From Vreelandella aquamarina (lineage in GTDB: Bacteria > Pseudomonadota > Gammaproteobacteria > Pseudomonadales > Halomonadaceae): 64,000 bases of DNA. Below are positions 8,475 through 19,869 of this stretch, one piece after another. The notes beneath the pieces were generated by a model. The model saw nothing but the letters and a program-made list of their open reading frames with translations. It was not told the DNA's origin and did not search any database. Positions within the stretch are counted from its first letter, which is position 1; every line of letters starts with the position of its first letter. The stretch is taken from NCBI RefSeq assembly GCF_020075495.1, contig NZ_JABYQT010000002.1, positions 372,001 to 436,000 of the forward strand. Direction: 5' to 3'. A program made the position numbers and the translations under genes.

Positions 8475-9137
8475 TCAGGTAGCCAAAAGGAAATTGGCAA
8501 TCAGCTCCTTGCCGCCCTCGGTGGCAAATGACTCGGGATGAAACTGGATGCCGTGAATCGGGTAGTCGCGATGCTTGACGCCCATCAGCTCGAACTCACC
8601 GGCATTCTTCCAGTGGCTGCGCTGCTCGAAATCTTCGGCTCTCAGGCTGCCCACGGTAGCCGTGACCTGCAGGCACTCCGGCAGCGAATCCGCATGCGCG
8701 ATCAGCGAGTGGTAGCGCATCACCTCAAGCTGGTCCGGCACGCCCTGGAACACCGACTGCTGAGCATGGTTCACCGGGCTGATCTTGCCGTGCATGGGCA
8801 AAGGCGCCTTGACGACCTGACCGCCAAATACATGCACGATGCCCTGCATGCCCAGGCAAACGCCGAGAAGGGGCGTGGTCTTGCCAAGCTCCTTGATCAC
8901 TTCAGCACACACGCCAAAATAGCGCGGGTCATCCGGCGAGCCGGGGCCGGGGGAGATGATGATGCGGTCCGGCGCCATGGCCACGATATCGGCAAAGGTG
9001 ATCTGGTCGTTGCGTTTGACCAGAATATCGAAAGCATCCAGCGCACCTCGATTCTTCTCGGTGGTCAGAATCTCGCCAATGAACTGATAGAGGTTGTAGG
9101 TAAACGAATCGTAGTTATCGATGATCAACACGTTCAT
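8475..9137 (-). CDS. trpG: Anthranilate synthase component II (glutamine amidotransferase)
   Basis: A 220-residue class-I glutamine amidotransferase that supplies ammonia to TrpE for anthranilate synthesis from chorismate. The N-terminus MNVLIIDNYDSFTYNL is typical of TrpG/PabA; ISPGPGSPDD forms the oxyanion loop; LLGVCLGMQG holds the nucleophilic cysteine; GIQFHPESFATEGG holds the histidine and glutamate of the triad. The start overlaps the trpE stop by four bases (ATGA), so translation is coupled. PabA is an alternative name for such subunits, as they can serve both enzymes, but linkage to trpE and trpR supports TrpG. Confidence 0.93.
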   Translation of the reverse strand: MNVLIIDNYDSFTYNLYQFIGEILTTEKNRGALDAFDILVKRNDQITFADIVAMAPDRIIISPGPGSPDDPRYFGVCAEVIKELGKTTPLLGVCLGMQGIVHVFGGQVVKAPLPMHGKISPVNHAQQSVFQGVPDQLEVMRYHSLIAHADSLPECLQVTATVGSLRAEDFEQRSHWKNAGEFELMGVKHRDYPIHGIQFHPESFATEGGKELIANFLLAT

Positions 9138-10552
9138 GCCGGGCTCTCCGAATTCATGAAGGGGGCCAGCGCCTTGCGCGTGCCGGCGAACTTGCGGCGG
9201 ATCTCTTCGTATTCATCCTCGGCGTTACTGTCATAGACATTGCCGCCGCAGGTCTGCACGTAGGCGCGCTCGCCGTTGACGAACACCGTGCGGATGGGGA
9301 TGGCAAAGGTGCAGTCACCGTTGAACGAGAACTGACCCACAGCGCCGCCATAAGGGCCTCGGCCATCGGTTTCGAGTTCATCGATGATCTTCATCGCCTC
9401 GATCTTGGGCGCACCGGTCAGCGTGCCGGCGGGGAAGTTGCTGGCAAGTGCGGTGAACATGTCCTCTCCCTCGGCGATGATACCGACAATTTCGCTCGAG
9501 ATATGCTGCACGTGGCTGAAACGCTTGATATCCATGAGGCTGCGCACCTTCACCGTGCCGAACCGGGCAACCCGGCCGATATCGTTACGGTGCAGGTCCA
9601 CGATCATGTTGTGCTCGGCGATCTCCTTGGGGTCGTTCAAGAGCTGGCGGGCGAGCTGGGTATCTTCCGTGGCATCCCGGCCGCGGGTGGTGGTGCCGGC
9701 AAGCGGGAAGGTTTCCATTTCGCCCTGACGCAGGCGGAACAGCAGCTCGGGGCTTGCGCCAATCAGTTTCTGCTCGCCAAACTTCATGAAGTACATCTGT
9801 GGCGAGGGGTTGATGGTACGCAGCTGATCGTAAAGGGCCACGGTATCACCCTCGATGCGAAAGCGCTTCTTGAACCCCACCTCGCACTGGAACACCTTGC
9901 CGTCGATGATATCCTGCTTGACCTTGGCCACGGCCACGGCGTGTTCGGCCTGGCTCATGGTATCGCCCAGAGCAGTGATATTCAGCGCGCCGCTGGGCTC
10001 GTCCTCGGCATCGATCAGCGACTGCAGAAACTCGAAACGGCTGTGTTCGTAATGAAAATAGGTCACCTCGCCGGTCATCTTGTCGAGGATCAGGCCATCC
10101 TTGTAAAGCCCGAAACGAAAGGTGTCGAAGTCGTCGCTGGCCTTGAGCGAAAGCGTGGGCTCGAAATACTGCATGGCGTCATAGCCCAGGTAACCTGCCA
10201 GGCCCCCGGCGTACTTGCGCGAGATGATGTTCTGGGGAATCAGACTGCGCAGCAGTTCATAGGGGTTTTCACTTGGGTAGTGCTCGGTGTTGCCTTCCCG
10301 GCCCTCGATGCTCAGCGTCTTTCCATTGGCGTAGAGCGTGTATTCCGGGTCAAAGCCGATGATCGAGTGGCGAGCCATGTGGCTGTCTTCGCCCAGCGAC
10401 TCCAGCATGTAGCAGGTATCGAACTGCTTCTCGATCTTCTTGAATAGCGCAAAGAAGTCGCAGTCGGCAGCCAGGGTCACGTAGTGGGGCTTGCGCGGCA
10501 GGGTGAACGGGCGTGGGCCGGTGCCTGATGGGGGCGTTGCGTAAGTCGTCAT
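9134..10552 (-). CDS. trpE: Anthranilate synthase component I
   Basis: A 472-residue chorismate-utilising enzyme that, with TrpG, makes anthranilate, the first step of tryptophan synthesis. The chorismate domain carries FPAGTLTGAPKIEAM and GPYGGAVGQFSFNGD. ETFPLAGTTTRG has alanine in the PxAGT motif, as in anthranilate synthases; aminodeoxychorismate synthase (PabB) has the lysine of PIKGT there. The N-terminal CYMLESLGED resembles the LLES motif and INPSPQMYFM the NPSPYM motif of the tryptophan-binding feedback site, so allosteric inhibition is likely. It is shorter and more divergent than enterobacterial TrpE (about 520). It lies 3 bases after trpR and overlaps trpG, in a TrpR-controlled operon. 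Confidence 0.88.
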   Translation of the reverse strand: MTTYATPPSGTGPRPFTLPRKPHYVTLAADCDFFALFKKIEKQFDTCYMLESLGEDSHMARHSIIGFDPEYTLYANGKTLSIEGREGNTEHYPSENPYELLRSLIPQNIISRKYAGGLAGYLGYDAMQYFEPTLSLKASDDFDTFRFGLYKDGLILDKMTGEVTYFHYEHSRFEFLQSLIDAEDEPSGALNITALGDTMSQAEHAVAVAKVKQDIIDGKVFQCEVGFKKRFRIEGDTVALYDQLRTINPSPQMYFMKFGEQKLIGASPELLFRLRQGEMETFPLAGTTTRGRDATEDTQLARQLLNDPKEIAEHNMIVDLHRNDIGRVARFGTVKVRSLMDIKRFSHVQHISSEIVGIIAEGEDMFTALASNFPAGTLTGAPKIEAMKIIDELETDGRGPYGGAVGQFSFNGDCTFAIPIRTVFVNGERAYVQTCGGNVYDSNAEDEYEEIRRKFAGTRKALAPFMNSESPA

Positions 10553-10555
10553 GAT

Positions 10556-10843
10556 TCAGCGGTCCAGTGTCGAGTGGGAGGTACCTAGCGCGCGGGAGCC
10601 GCGGGAAACGGTGGCAATGCCAACGCCCAGCATCTGGGCGATCTGGCGATGGGGTACGCCGTCACGCAGCAGATTGAAGATTTGCAGCCGTTTGCTGATC
10701 TCCTGATACTCCGCCGGGGTCAGCAGGCGCTCAAGCGCCTCGTTCATGGCCGCGGGGTCATCCACGCTCAAGAGATAGTCGATCAAGGCGTCCCGGTATT
10801 CATCCGAAGACGTTGGTGGTTGTGAAACGGGCGTTCCAGGCAT
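10556..10843 (-). CDS. trpR: Trp operon repressor TrpR
   Basis: A 95-residue helix-turn-helix repressor that binds DNA when loaded with L-tryptophan. LLTPAEYQEISKRLQIFNLL followed by HRQIAQMLGVGIATVSRGSR matches the TrpR core, including the recognition helix (GIATVSRGS against GIATITRGS in E. coli). It is the first gene of the leftward trpR-trpE-trpG unit, with an operator just upstream, so it probably represses itself and anthranilate synthase together. In E. coli trpR is unlinked from trpE; here they are one unit. Confidence 0.92.
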   Translation of the reverse strand: MPGTPVSQPPTSSDEYRDALIDYLLSVDDPAAMNEALERLLTPAEYQEISKRLQIFNLLRDGVPHRQIAQMLGVGIATVSRGSRALGTSHSTLDR

Positions 10844-10866
10844 GCGGCACCGGTATCCTTATGTAT

Positions 10867-10884
10867 GTACTAGCGTACTAGTAC
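10867..10884 (-). promoter_or_regulatory. TrpR operator
   Basis: GTACTAGCGTACTAGTAC matches the E. coli trp operator core (GAACTAGTTAACTAGTAC) at most positions, with two CTAG half-sites in the right register. It overlaps the end of the predicted -10 element of the trpR-trpE-trpG promoter and lies 23 bases upstream of the trpR start. The divergent antiporter gene starts 91 bases away on the other side. Confidence 0.88.
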
Positions 10885-10910
10885 GATATATGGATTGGCC
10901 GGGAAGTCAA
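10883..10910 (-). promoter_or_regulatory. Promoter of trpR-trpE-trpG
   Basis: Read on the minus strand, TTGACT (complement of 10905-10910) is followed after 16 bases by TATCGT (complement of 10883-10888). The -10 region abuts the TrpR operator, so operator occupancy would block RNA polymerase. Confidence 0.6.
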
Positions 10911-10974
10911 GCAAAGGGTTATCCAAGCAAGCTAATCGATTACTATACCGCAACGTTGATTCAAGGAGCGCGTC

Positions 10975-12861
10975 ATGACGGCCTATTTCATTCAAGCATT
11001 CATCTACCTTGTGGCGGCCGTCATTGCGGTGCCGCTGGCCAAGCGCTTTGGACTTGGGTCGGTGCTGGGGTATCTGGTGGCCGGCGTGGCCATCGGCCCG
11101 GTATTTGGCCTGGTCGGTCAGGAAACCAACACCATTCAGCACTTTGCCGAGTTTGGCGTGGTGATGATGCTGTTTCTGGTAGGCATGGAGCTTGACCCCA
11201 AGAGCCTCTGGGCGATGCGAGTACGCTTGGTAGGGCTGGGGGGCTTACAGGTGGCGATTACCGCTGCGGCGGGCTTTGCCATCGCACTCTGGCTTGGTCT
11301 GGTATGGCAGACGGCGCTGGCGGTCGGGCTGATCTTTGCGCTCTCGTCAACGGCCATCGTGCTGCAGACGCTCAACGAGAAAGGGCTTGCCAAGACCGAA
11401 GGCGGACGCAGCGCGTTTTCAGTACTCCTGTTTCAGGACATCGCCGTCATTCCCATGCTGGCGCTGATTCCGCTGCTGGCGCTGCCCGAGCTGATGGGGG
11501 CAGCAGGCGGGGGGGATGACCATAGCGGCTTCAACCTGGTCGCTCATCTGCCCGGTTGGGCGCATGCGCTGGTGGTCATCGCTGCCATTGCCGCCGTGAT
11601 CGCCGGGGGCTACTATCTTGGCCCGCCGCTTTTCCGCTACGTGGCAGGCGCCGGGCTTCGCGAAGTCTTCACCGCTACCGCGCTGATGGTAGTGATCGGT
11701 ATTGCCGCACTCATGAGTCTGGTCAATCTGTCGCCCGCGCTTGGGGCATTTCTGGCTGGGGTAGTGCTTGCCAACAGTGAGTTCAAGCACGAGCTGGAAG
11801 CCAATATCGAGCCCTTCAAGGGGCTGTTGCTCGGGCTTTTCTTTATTACCGTGGGTGCGGGCATCAACTTTGGCGTATTCGCTGCCGAGTGGGCTACCGT
11901 GATTGGCCTGGCCCTGGGCGTTATCGCCATCAAGGCCGTGGTGCTTCTGGCTCTGGCCTTGCTGTTCAAGATCAAGGAGAGCAACTTCTGGCTGTTTGCC
12001 CTGAGCCTGGCCCAGGCGGGGGAGTTCGGCTTCGTGCTGTTGACCTACAGCGTACAGAACAGCGTCATCCCCTCGGATACCGCACAGATACTCTCGCTGG
12101 TGGTCGCGCTTTCCATGTTCCTGACGCCGCTTCTGTTCATCGCCTACGACCGCCTGGTACTGCCGCGCTATCAAAGTGGCCAGGATGAGCGCGACGCTGA
12201 CACCATCGAGGAGCAGGCGCCGGTCATCGTGGCCGGGGCAGGGCGCTTTGGGCAGATCATCTGCCGCCTGCTGCGGGCCAACAACATGCCCATGGTCGTG
12301 CTTGATCTCGAACTCGAGCAGATCGAAAACTCCCGCCGCATCCATATCAAGAGCTACTTTGGCGATGCCAGCCGCGCGGACCTGCTGGAGCGGGCGGGAA
12401 TCGAGAATGCGCGCCTGCTGGTGGTAGCCATCGACGACCGCGAGCGCGCCGTGCAGATGGTCCGCCACGTCAAGCACTACTTCCCCAACGTGTGGGTGCT
12501 GGCGCGTGCCTTCGACCGCGGCCACGGCTACCAGCTGCGCGAAGCCGGCGCTGATGACGTGGTCAGCGAGACTTACCACTCGGCGCTGGAATTGGGCGGC
12601 CATGCGCTGACCGCCATGGGCGTACACCCCATGCGCGCCAAGCAGATGACCTGGTCCTTCCTGCAGAACGAACAGGCCCACGAAGATGAGCTGTTTGACG
12701 CCTGGAAGGAGATAGAAGGGGGCATCAGCTTCAGCCCACGCTACGGCGAGCTGTTCATGAAGCTCGAGGAGTCGCTCAATACCGCCATGAACCAAGAGTG
12801 GCACGAACCCAGGCGGGAAGATGTGCCGGTGTGGACGGCGCCAGAGGAGGATACGCGTTGA
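10975..12861 (+). CDS. KefB/KefC-type potassium/proton antiporter
   Basis: A 628-residue CPA2-family monovalent cation:proton antiporter. Residues 1-385 hold about 12 membrane helices (opening YFIQAFIYLVAAVIAVPLA; LSPALGAFLAGVVLANSEF typifies the family core). Residues 405-550 form a TrkA-N/RCK domain (VIVAGAGRFGQIICRLL, YFGDASRADLLE), the site that in KefC binds NAD(H) and glutathione adducts. The family releases K+ with proton uptake during electrophile stress; glutathione control is known for KefB/C only and is inferred here. No kefF/kefG ancillary quinone reductase is adjacent. The gene runs divergently from trpR. Subfamily (KefB or KefC) cannot be settled by eye. Confidence 0.88.
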   Translation: MTAYFIQAFIYLVAAVIAVPLAKRFGLGSVLGYLVAGVAIGPVFGLVGQETNTIQHFAEFGVVMMLFLVGMELDPKSLWAMRVRLVGLGGLQVAITAAAGFAIALWLGLVWQTALAVGLIFALSSTAIVLQTLNEKGLAKTEGGRSAFSVLLFQDIAVIPMLALIPLLALPELMGAAGGGDDHSGFNLVAHLPGWAHALVVIAAIAAVIAGGYYLGPPLFRYVAGAGLREVFTATALMVVIGIAALMSLVNLSPALGAFLAGVVLANSEFKHELEANIEPFKGLLLGLFFITVGAGINFGVFAAEWATVIGLALGVIAIKAVVLLALALLFKIKESNFWLFALSLAQAGEFGFVLLTYSVQNSVIPSDTAQILSLVVALSMFLTPLLFIAYDRLVLPRYQSGQDERDADTIEEQAPVIVAGAGRFGQIICRLLRANNMPMVVLDLELEQIENSRRIHIKSYFGDASRADLLERAGIENARLLVVAIDDRERAVQMVRHVKHYFPNVWVLARAFDRGHGYQLREAGADDVVSETYHSALELGGHALTAMGVHPMRAKQMTWSFLQNEQAHEDELFDAWKEIEGGISFSPRYGELFMKLEESLNTAMNQEWHEPRREDVPVWTAPEEDTR

Positions 12862-12879
12862 ACTGCTAGGTTCAAGCCA

Positions 12880-13449
12880 TTAAAACGGCAGATGCAGCGA
12901 TGCACTCAAATGATTGAGGTGACTCAAGGTGGGTGCGTCGACGCGTTCGTACTCGAGGCGGGTGATCAGGCGGTTGATGGTCAGGGTGGCGCCGAATCCC
13001 TGCAGCCAGGTGGTGCCGCCTTCATCGCCTTGGGGCAGGTTGGTTTCACCGCGCCACTCGGTCAGGCCGGATTTGGCATACATGCTGACAGCGCCCATGC
13101 GAATGCCGGCAACGAGGGCACCGCCGAGGCTTAGGGTATCCATGATCAAGGGCGTCATACTGGAGGCGATAGGGACTTCGTCGCTTTCGCGATAGGCAAT
13201 TTCGGCGCCGATATCCAGGCGGGGAAGCTGCCAGGGGCTGAAGCCTGCCGTGAACCGAAAACCTGAGGTATAGGTATCCAGGCTGCTCAGATCGCTGCCT
13301 TCAAGCACCACGCCATTGTCCAGCTGCATCAATTCGCTGGTGGGCGTGGCGTAGGCGATGGCCGGAAGCGTATCATCAGCCGCAGCAGTCAATATTGGTA
13401 GGGTAGAGCCGATAACGCCGTAGAGTATAACGCCAGCCAAGCGTTTCAT
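12880..13449 (-). CDS. Small outer-membrane beta-barrel-like protein
   Basis: A 189-residue exported protein of unknown function. The N-terminus MKRLAGVILYGVIGSTLPILTAAA is a Sec signal peptide with cleavage likely near residue 24. The rest is rich in alternating amphipathic stretches (FRFTAGFSPWQLPRLDIGAE, LITRLEYERVDAP) and ends in a phenylalanine (LHLPF), the usual terminal residue recognised by BAM for outer-membrane barrels. Size suggests an eight-stranded barrel. It lies downstream of, and convergent with, the antiporter gene and stands apart from the liu operon on its other side. Confidence 0.65.
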   Translation of the reverse strand: MKRLAGVILYGVIGSTLPILTAAADDTLPAIAYATPTSELMQLDNGVVLEGSDLSSLDTYTSGFRFTAGFSPWQLPRLDIGAEIAYRESDEVPIASSMTPLIMDTLSLGGALVAGIRMGAVSMYAKSGLTEWRGETNLPQGDEGGTTWLQGFGATLTINRLITRLEYERVDAPTLSHLNHLSASLHLPF

Positions 13450-13491
13450 TGGGGGGTTCCTCGTCCTTGGCCTGTTATTATCCTGACCAGC

Positions 13492-14310
13492 TTAGCAACT
13501 GGCCCTTATTTCTACCACGTTAATTGCGCCTGCCTTGAGGTTGAACAGCAGGTTTTCCCCCATCTTCATGAAGCGCTCGCCGAATACCCACTGTGGCGAA
13601 AGCGCCGGTGCCTGGCCTGTTTGCTCCTTGCCGCGCTGGCGCTCGCGCCATTCAAGGGCTGGGCGACTCCAGTCCAGGTCGTGCTCCAAGGTAAAGTTGG
13701 CCTCGATGAGCATTTTCTTCAAGGTTGAATGTTCGAGGAGGTGCGAATGTTCAGCGGTGAGCGCCCAGGGCACCGGGAAGCGCAGTTGGGATACCTCTGG
13801 CCCGCTCACTACTTCATGCATGACCAGCTTGCCGCCGGGGCGCAGCACTCGGCGGCTCTCTTTGAACACCTGGGCCGCATCGGGCATGTTCATGAGGCTA
13901 TGCTGGAAGAGAAGGGCATCGAAGCTTGCCTCGGCAAAGGGGAGGGCGCAGGCGTCGCCGGTTATCCAGCGAAGTGGTGGCCCGGCCGGAGAGGCAAGCG
14001 CCGTCAGCGCCTGGTTGAGTCGCGTGAAGCGATGGGTAATATCCAGTCCGGTCATATGAAACCCGAGCGCTGCGCCCTGGCGCATCAGCCCGCCCAGGCC
14101 CGCGCCCATATCCAGCACGCGCGGGTGGATGGCGGGGTCGAGCAGGCCAAGTAGACGTCTTGACGCACTCACGCCGCCAATGTGCAGCTGATCCAGCGGG
14201 GCGAGCTGGTGAAGTGTGGGGCCTGCCGGGTAGTGGTGCTGAATCTGGGCTAGCACTTCGGCGTCGCGCAATGCCTGGTGGTAGTGCGCCGCGAGTCCCC
14301 TCGAACTCAC
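13492..14310 (-). CDS. Class I SAM-dependent methyltransferase, last gene of the liu operon
   Basis: A 272-residue Rossmann-fold methyltransferase. SAM-binding motif I is [40 protein letters not shown] holds motifs II/III in UbiE/COQ5-like form; [13 protein letters not shown] is motif IV/V. A GTG start at 14310 overlaps the stop of the acyl-CoA ligase (GTGA), so the two are translationally coupled, and the gene belongs to the leucine-degradation transcript. The substrate is unknown; small-molecule methylation is likelier than protein or DNA methylation given the fold, but the sequence does not show which. A methyltransferase is not a standard part of the leucine pathway. Confidence 0.8.
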   Translation of the reverse strand: MSSRGLAAHYHQALRDAEVLAQIQHHYPAGPTLHQLAPLDQLHIGGVSASRRLLGLLDPAIHPRVLDMGAGLGGLMRQGAALGFHMTGLDITHRFTRLNQALTALASPAGPPLRWITGDACALPFAEASFDALLFQHSLMNMPDAAQVFKESRRVLRPGGKLVMHEVVSGPEVSQLRFPVPWALTAEHSHLLEHSTLKKMLIEANFTLEHDLDWSRPALEWRERQRGKEQTGQAPALSPQWVFGERFMKMGENLLFNLKAGAINVVEIRASC

Positions 14311-16025
14311 CGGCGTGTCTCCTGGTTCAGGCCCAGCTCGTTCATCGAGATCTCGCGCATCCTGAATTTCTGGATCTTGCCGGTCACGGTCATGGGAAAT
14401 TCATCGACGAACTTGAAGTAGCGGGGGATCTTGAAGTGGGTGATCTTGCCCTGGCAGAACTCGCGAAGATCTTCGCCGGTGATCTCGCCTGCGGTGTCAT
14501 TCAACTTGACCCAGGCAACCAGCTCTTCGCCGTACTTCTCATCGGGCACGCCGGTGACCTGTACATCGAGCACTGCCGGGTGAGTATACAGAAACTCCTC
14601 GATCTCCTTGGGATAGACGTTCTCGCCGCCGCGAATCACCATGTCCTTGATGCGTCCGACAATCTGCACGTAGCCCTCGTCATCCATGGTGGCCAGGTCA
14701 CCGGTGTGCATCCAGCCCGCTTCATCGATGGCCTCACCTGTGGCCTGCTGGTTGTTCCAGTACCGGAGCATCACGCTGTAGCCCCGGGTGCACAGCTCGC
14801 CGATTTCGCCGCGGGGCAGAATGCCGCCGTTGCCGGGATCGATGATCTTGCTCTCCAGATGCGGCTGGGTACGGCCCACAGTGGAAACACGCTTTTCGAT
14901 CGGGTCATCGGCGCCGGTCTGGGTGGACACGGGGCTGGTTTCGGTCATGCCGTAGGCGATCTGCACGCCTTTCATGTTCATCTTGTTGATCACCTGCTTC
15001 ATGATCTCCGCCGGGCAGATCGAGCCCGCCATGATGCCGGTACGCAGCGTGGAGAGGTCGGTGGCGGCAAACTCGGGGTGGCCGAGCTCGGCGATGAACA
15101 TGGTGGGTACACCGTAAAGCGCGGTGGCGCGCTGCTCGTGTACCGCCTTGAGCACCTTGCCGGGGTCGAAGCCCTCATCCGGGTAGATCATCGCCGCGCC
15201 ATGGGTCATGCAGCCAAGGTTTCCCATTACCATGCCAAAGCAGTGATAGAGCGGCACCGGAATCACCAGGCGATCTTCACTGGTAAAGCCCATGCTTTCG
15301 GCCACGAAAAAGCCGTTGTTGAGAATGTTGTGGTGGGAAAGCGTGGCCCCCTTGGGAAAGCCGGTGGTGCCCGAGGTGTACTGGATATTGATCGGGTCAT
15401 CGAACTGCAGCGTTGCCTGAAGCTCGTTGACCTCGGCCTGGCTGACCCGGCTGGCCTCCTGCACGAAATCGCTCCAGCGCCACATGCCCGCATGCTGCTC
15501 AGCGCTCAAGTTGATCACGCACTCGAGCTGCGGCAGCTTCAGCGATTTGAGCTTGCCGCCGGTGCTGCTCTGGAGCTCCGGGGCCAGCTCATACAGCATG
15601 CCGCGGTAATCGGAGCTCTTGAAACGGTCAGCACAGACCAGAAAGCGTGCGCCGGACTGGTTCAAGGCATACTCGAGCTCGTGGGTACGGTAGGCCGGGT
15701 TGATATTGACCAGAATGGCGCCGATTTTGGCGGTAGCGAACTGGGTCAGGGTCCACTCGGCACAGTTGGGCGCCCACATGCCCACCCGGTCGCCGCGCTT
15801 GACGCCAATGGCCAGCAACGCCCGGGCGCAGCGGTTCACTTGCTCGTGAAGCTCGCGGTAGCGCCAGTGAATATGCTGATGCAGCACGATCAGCGCATCG
15901 TTATCCGGGTACTCGGCGGCGATCTGGTCGAACTTTTCGCCAATGGTCATGCCCAGAAGCGGCTTGGCCGCGGTGCTGCTGGTGTAGCTGGGCAGGATCG
16001 GTGGTGTCAGTGTTTGTGATGCCAT
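14307..16025 (-). CDS. AMP-binding acyl-CoA ligase of the liu operon
   Basis: A 572-residue ANL-superfamily ligase that activates a carboxylate to its acyl-CoA via an acyl-adenylate. The P-loop-like motif [20 protein letters not shown], the GMTETSP motif, the hinge [20 protein letters not shown] and the C-terminal TGKIQKF lysine are intact. It resembles FadD/medium-chain fatty acid ligases. Placed 65 bases after liuE in the same direction, it probably feeds a free branched or terpenoid-type acid (for example isovalerate or 3-methylcrotonate) into the leucine pathway, or recycles acetoacetate made by HMG-CoA lyase. Substrate is inferred from context only. Confidence 0.87.
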   Translation of the reverse strand: MASQTLTPPILPSYTSSTAAKPLLGMTIGEKFDQIAAEYPDNDALIVLHQHIHWRYRELHEQVNRCARALLAIGVKRGDRVGMWAPNCAEWTLTQFATAKIGAILVNINPAYRTHELEYALNQSGARFLVCADRFKSSDYRGMLYELAPELQSSTGGKLKSLKLPQLECVINLSAEQHAGMWRWSDFVQEASRVSQAEVNELQATLQFDDPINIQYTSGTTGFPKGATLSHHNILNNGFFVAESMGFTSEDRLVIPVPLYHCFGMVMGNLGCMTHGAAMIYPDEGFDPGKVLKAVHEQRATALYGVPTMFIAELGHPEFAATDLSTLRTGIMAGSICPAEIMKQVINKMNMKGVQIAYGMTETSPVSTQTGADDPIEKRVSTVGRTQPHLESKIIDPGNGGILPRGEIGELCTRGYSVMLRYWNNQQATGEAIDEAGWMHTGDLATMDDEGYVQIVGRIKDMVIRGGENVYPKEIEEFLYTHPAVLDVQVTGVPDEKYGEELVAWVKLNDTAGEITGEDLREFCQGKITHFKIPRYFKFVDEFPMTVTGKIQKFRMREISMNELGLNQETRR

Positions 16026-16090
16026 GATGTCTCTCCGAATGTTGTTCTTGTCTGTTCGAATGGACGCTGCTGTTGGCGTCGATGCGGCAA

Positions 16091-16995
16091 CTATACTGAA
16101 CGCGTACCTCTAGCCAGGGCGACCTTCGAGCCGGGGCGGCGGCCCAGCGCCCGTGTGATCCAGACGCCTGTCTCGATCACGGCCTGAAGATCGATGCCGG
16201 TGTCAATGCCCAGCCCTTCGAGCAGGTAGAGCACGTCTTCGGTGGCCACGTTGCCGGAAGCACCCTTGGCGTAAGGGCAGCCCCCGAGGCCGCCGGTGGC
16301 CGCATCGATCACGCTGATGCCTTCTTCCATGACCGCATACAGATTGGCGATTGCCATGCCGTAGGTGTCGTGGAAGTGGGCGGCCAGCCGCTCGATGGGG
16401 ACCTCCTGGCTTACCGTATTGATCATCCTTTTCGCGGCAAGCGGCGTGCCCACGCCGATGGTATCGCCCAGTGAAATCTCGTAGCAGCCCATGTCAAGAA
16501 GCGCGCGGGCGACCGTTGCCACCCGCGCCGGTTCGATGGCGCCTTCATAAGGGCAGCCCAGCACGCAGGAGACATACCCGCGCACGCGCACGCCGGCGCC
16601 CTGGGCGCGCTCCAGCACCGGTGCGAAGCGCGTAAGCGACTCGGTAATCGAGCAGTTGATATTCTTCTGCGAGAAGGCTTCCGATGCAGCGCCAAACACG
16701 GCAACTTCTTCAACCCCCGCCTCAAGAGCGTTTTCCAGCCCCTTGAGATTGGGGGTCAGCGCCGAGTACACCACGCCAGGCATTCGGGTGATGCCGCGCA
16801 TGACGTCACCGGCATCGCCCATTTGCGGCACCCACCGGGGCGAGACGAAGCTTGCCGCCTCGATATGGCGAATACCGGCACTGGCCAGCCGCTCGATCAG
16901 CTCGATCTTGGTAGCGGTAGGCACCATGGCGCCGGGTTCGTTCTGCAGGCCGTCCCGGGGGGCCATTTCGAACAGGCGCACGCGTTGGGGCAGGG

Positions 16996-16999
<4 letters not shown>
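16091..16999 (-). CDS. liuE: Hydroxymethylglutaryl-CoA lyase
   Basis: A 302-residue TIM-barrel lyase that splits 3-hydroxy-3-methylglutaryl-CoA into acetyl-CoA and acetoacetate, the last step of leucine breakdown. The N-terminal [13 protein letters not shown] holds the metal/substrate residues, HFHDTYGMA the metal histidines, and [20 protein letters not shown] the active-site cysteine signature of the family. Length is typical. Its ATG overlaps the liuD stop by four bases. Homocitrate/isopropylmalate synthases share the fold but lack the GGCPYA signature. Confidence 0.95.
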
Positions 17000-19038
<2,039 letters not shown>

Positions 19039-19052
19039 GGCGGGCTCCAGCG

Positions 19053-19859
19053 TCATGGTTGTGAACCGGGTGCCTGAACCCAGGCCGGGCGGCGTTTCTC
19101 GAAAAAGCTGGTGAGGCCCTCCTGGCCTTCGGCGCTGACGCGCAGCCGGGCGATCACCTGGCAGGTCTGTTCGCGAGTGGCGGTCGCCTCCGTTGATTCG
19201 CTCACCGCGGCCAGCAGCGCCTTGGTGGCCCGCTGCGCCTGAGGCGAACCTGCCAGCAGCGCCTTTAGCATCGCGTCCACGCTGCTATCCAGCGCCTCGC
19301 TCTCGACCACCTGATGGGCCAGACCCAGAGACAGCGCGGTATCGGCATCCATCATTTCGCCGGTAAGCGCATAGCGACGCATCTGGCGGGGGCCAAGTGC
19401 GCGCTGAACGTAAGGGCTGATGACCGCGGGTGACAGGCCAATCTTGACTTCCGAAAGGCAGAACTTGGCCTCGCGCGTGGCAATGACGATATCGCAGCAG
19501 GCGGCCAGGCCCACAGCCCCGCCAAACGCCGCACCCTGCACGCGGCAGAGGGTGGGGCAAGGCAGGGTATCCAGACGGTGCATCAGCTCGGCAAGCTTGC
19601 GCGAATCGGCAAGGTTGTCGTCCAGGTCGTAATCGACCATGCGCTTCATCCAGTGAAGGTCCGCCCCGGCGGAAAAGCTCTTGCCCTGGGAGCCCAGCAC
19701 CACGGCGCGCACGTCACCCGCTTCTGCACGTTTTTCAAGTTCGGCCAGATGCGCATTCAGCTCGGCAATCAGGCTGTCGTCGAAGGCGTTGTGCACCTCC
19801 GGGCGGTCGAGCGACAGACGCGCCACGCCGTCTTGTATCGTCAATGTTGAATAAGCCAT
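19053..19859 (-). CDS. liuC: Methylglutaconyl-CoA hydratase, enoyl-CoA hydratase family
   Basis: A 268-residue crotonase-fold enzyme expected to hydrate 3-methylglutaconyl-CoA to HMG-CoA between the carboxylase and lyase steps. LDRPEVHNAFDD and GKSFSAGADLHWMKRM form the CoA pocket, and AAFGGAVGLAACCDIVIA the oxyanion loop. The frame is open up to 19913, but that start would overlap liuB by 44 bases without a ribosome site; the ATG at 19859 (MAYSTLTIQDG) has GAGGTGG just upstream and leaves a 10-base gap after liuB, so it is chosen. Confidence 0.92.
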   Translation of the reverse strand: MAYSTLTIQDGVARLSLDRPEVHNAFDDSLIAELNAHLAELEKRAEAGDVRAVVLGSQGKSFSAGADLHWMKRMVDYDLDDNLADSRKLAELMHRLDTLPCPTLCRVQGAAFGGAVGLAACCDIVIATREAKFCLSEVKIGLSPAVISPYVQRALGPRQMRRYALTGEMMDADTALSLGLAHQVVESEALDSSVDAMLKALLAGSPQAQRATKALLAAVSESTEATATREQTCQVIARLRVSAEGQEGLTSFFEKRRPAWVQAPGSQP

Positions 19860-19869
19860 TGGCCCACCT

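Noticed and set aside
12858-12875. TTGAAC...GTTCAA hairpin at the antiporter stop codon as a terminator
   Set aside because: Only six pairs, AT-rich and no U-tract in either direction.
13492-14310. Methyltransferase as UbiE
   Set aside because: Motifs are generic for class I enzymes and the ubiquinone-specific segments were not recognised.
14160-16019. Long open frame opposite the acyl-CoA ligase
   Set aside because: Shadow of the ligase gene; no family motif, no ribosome site.
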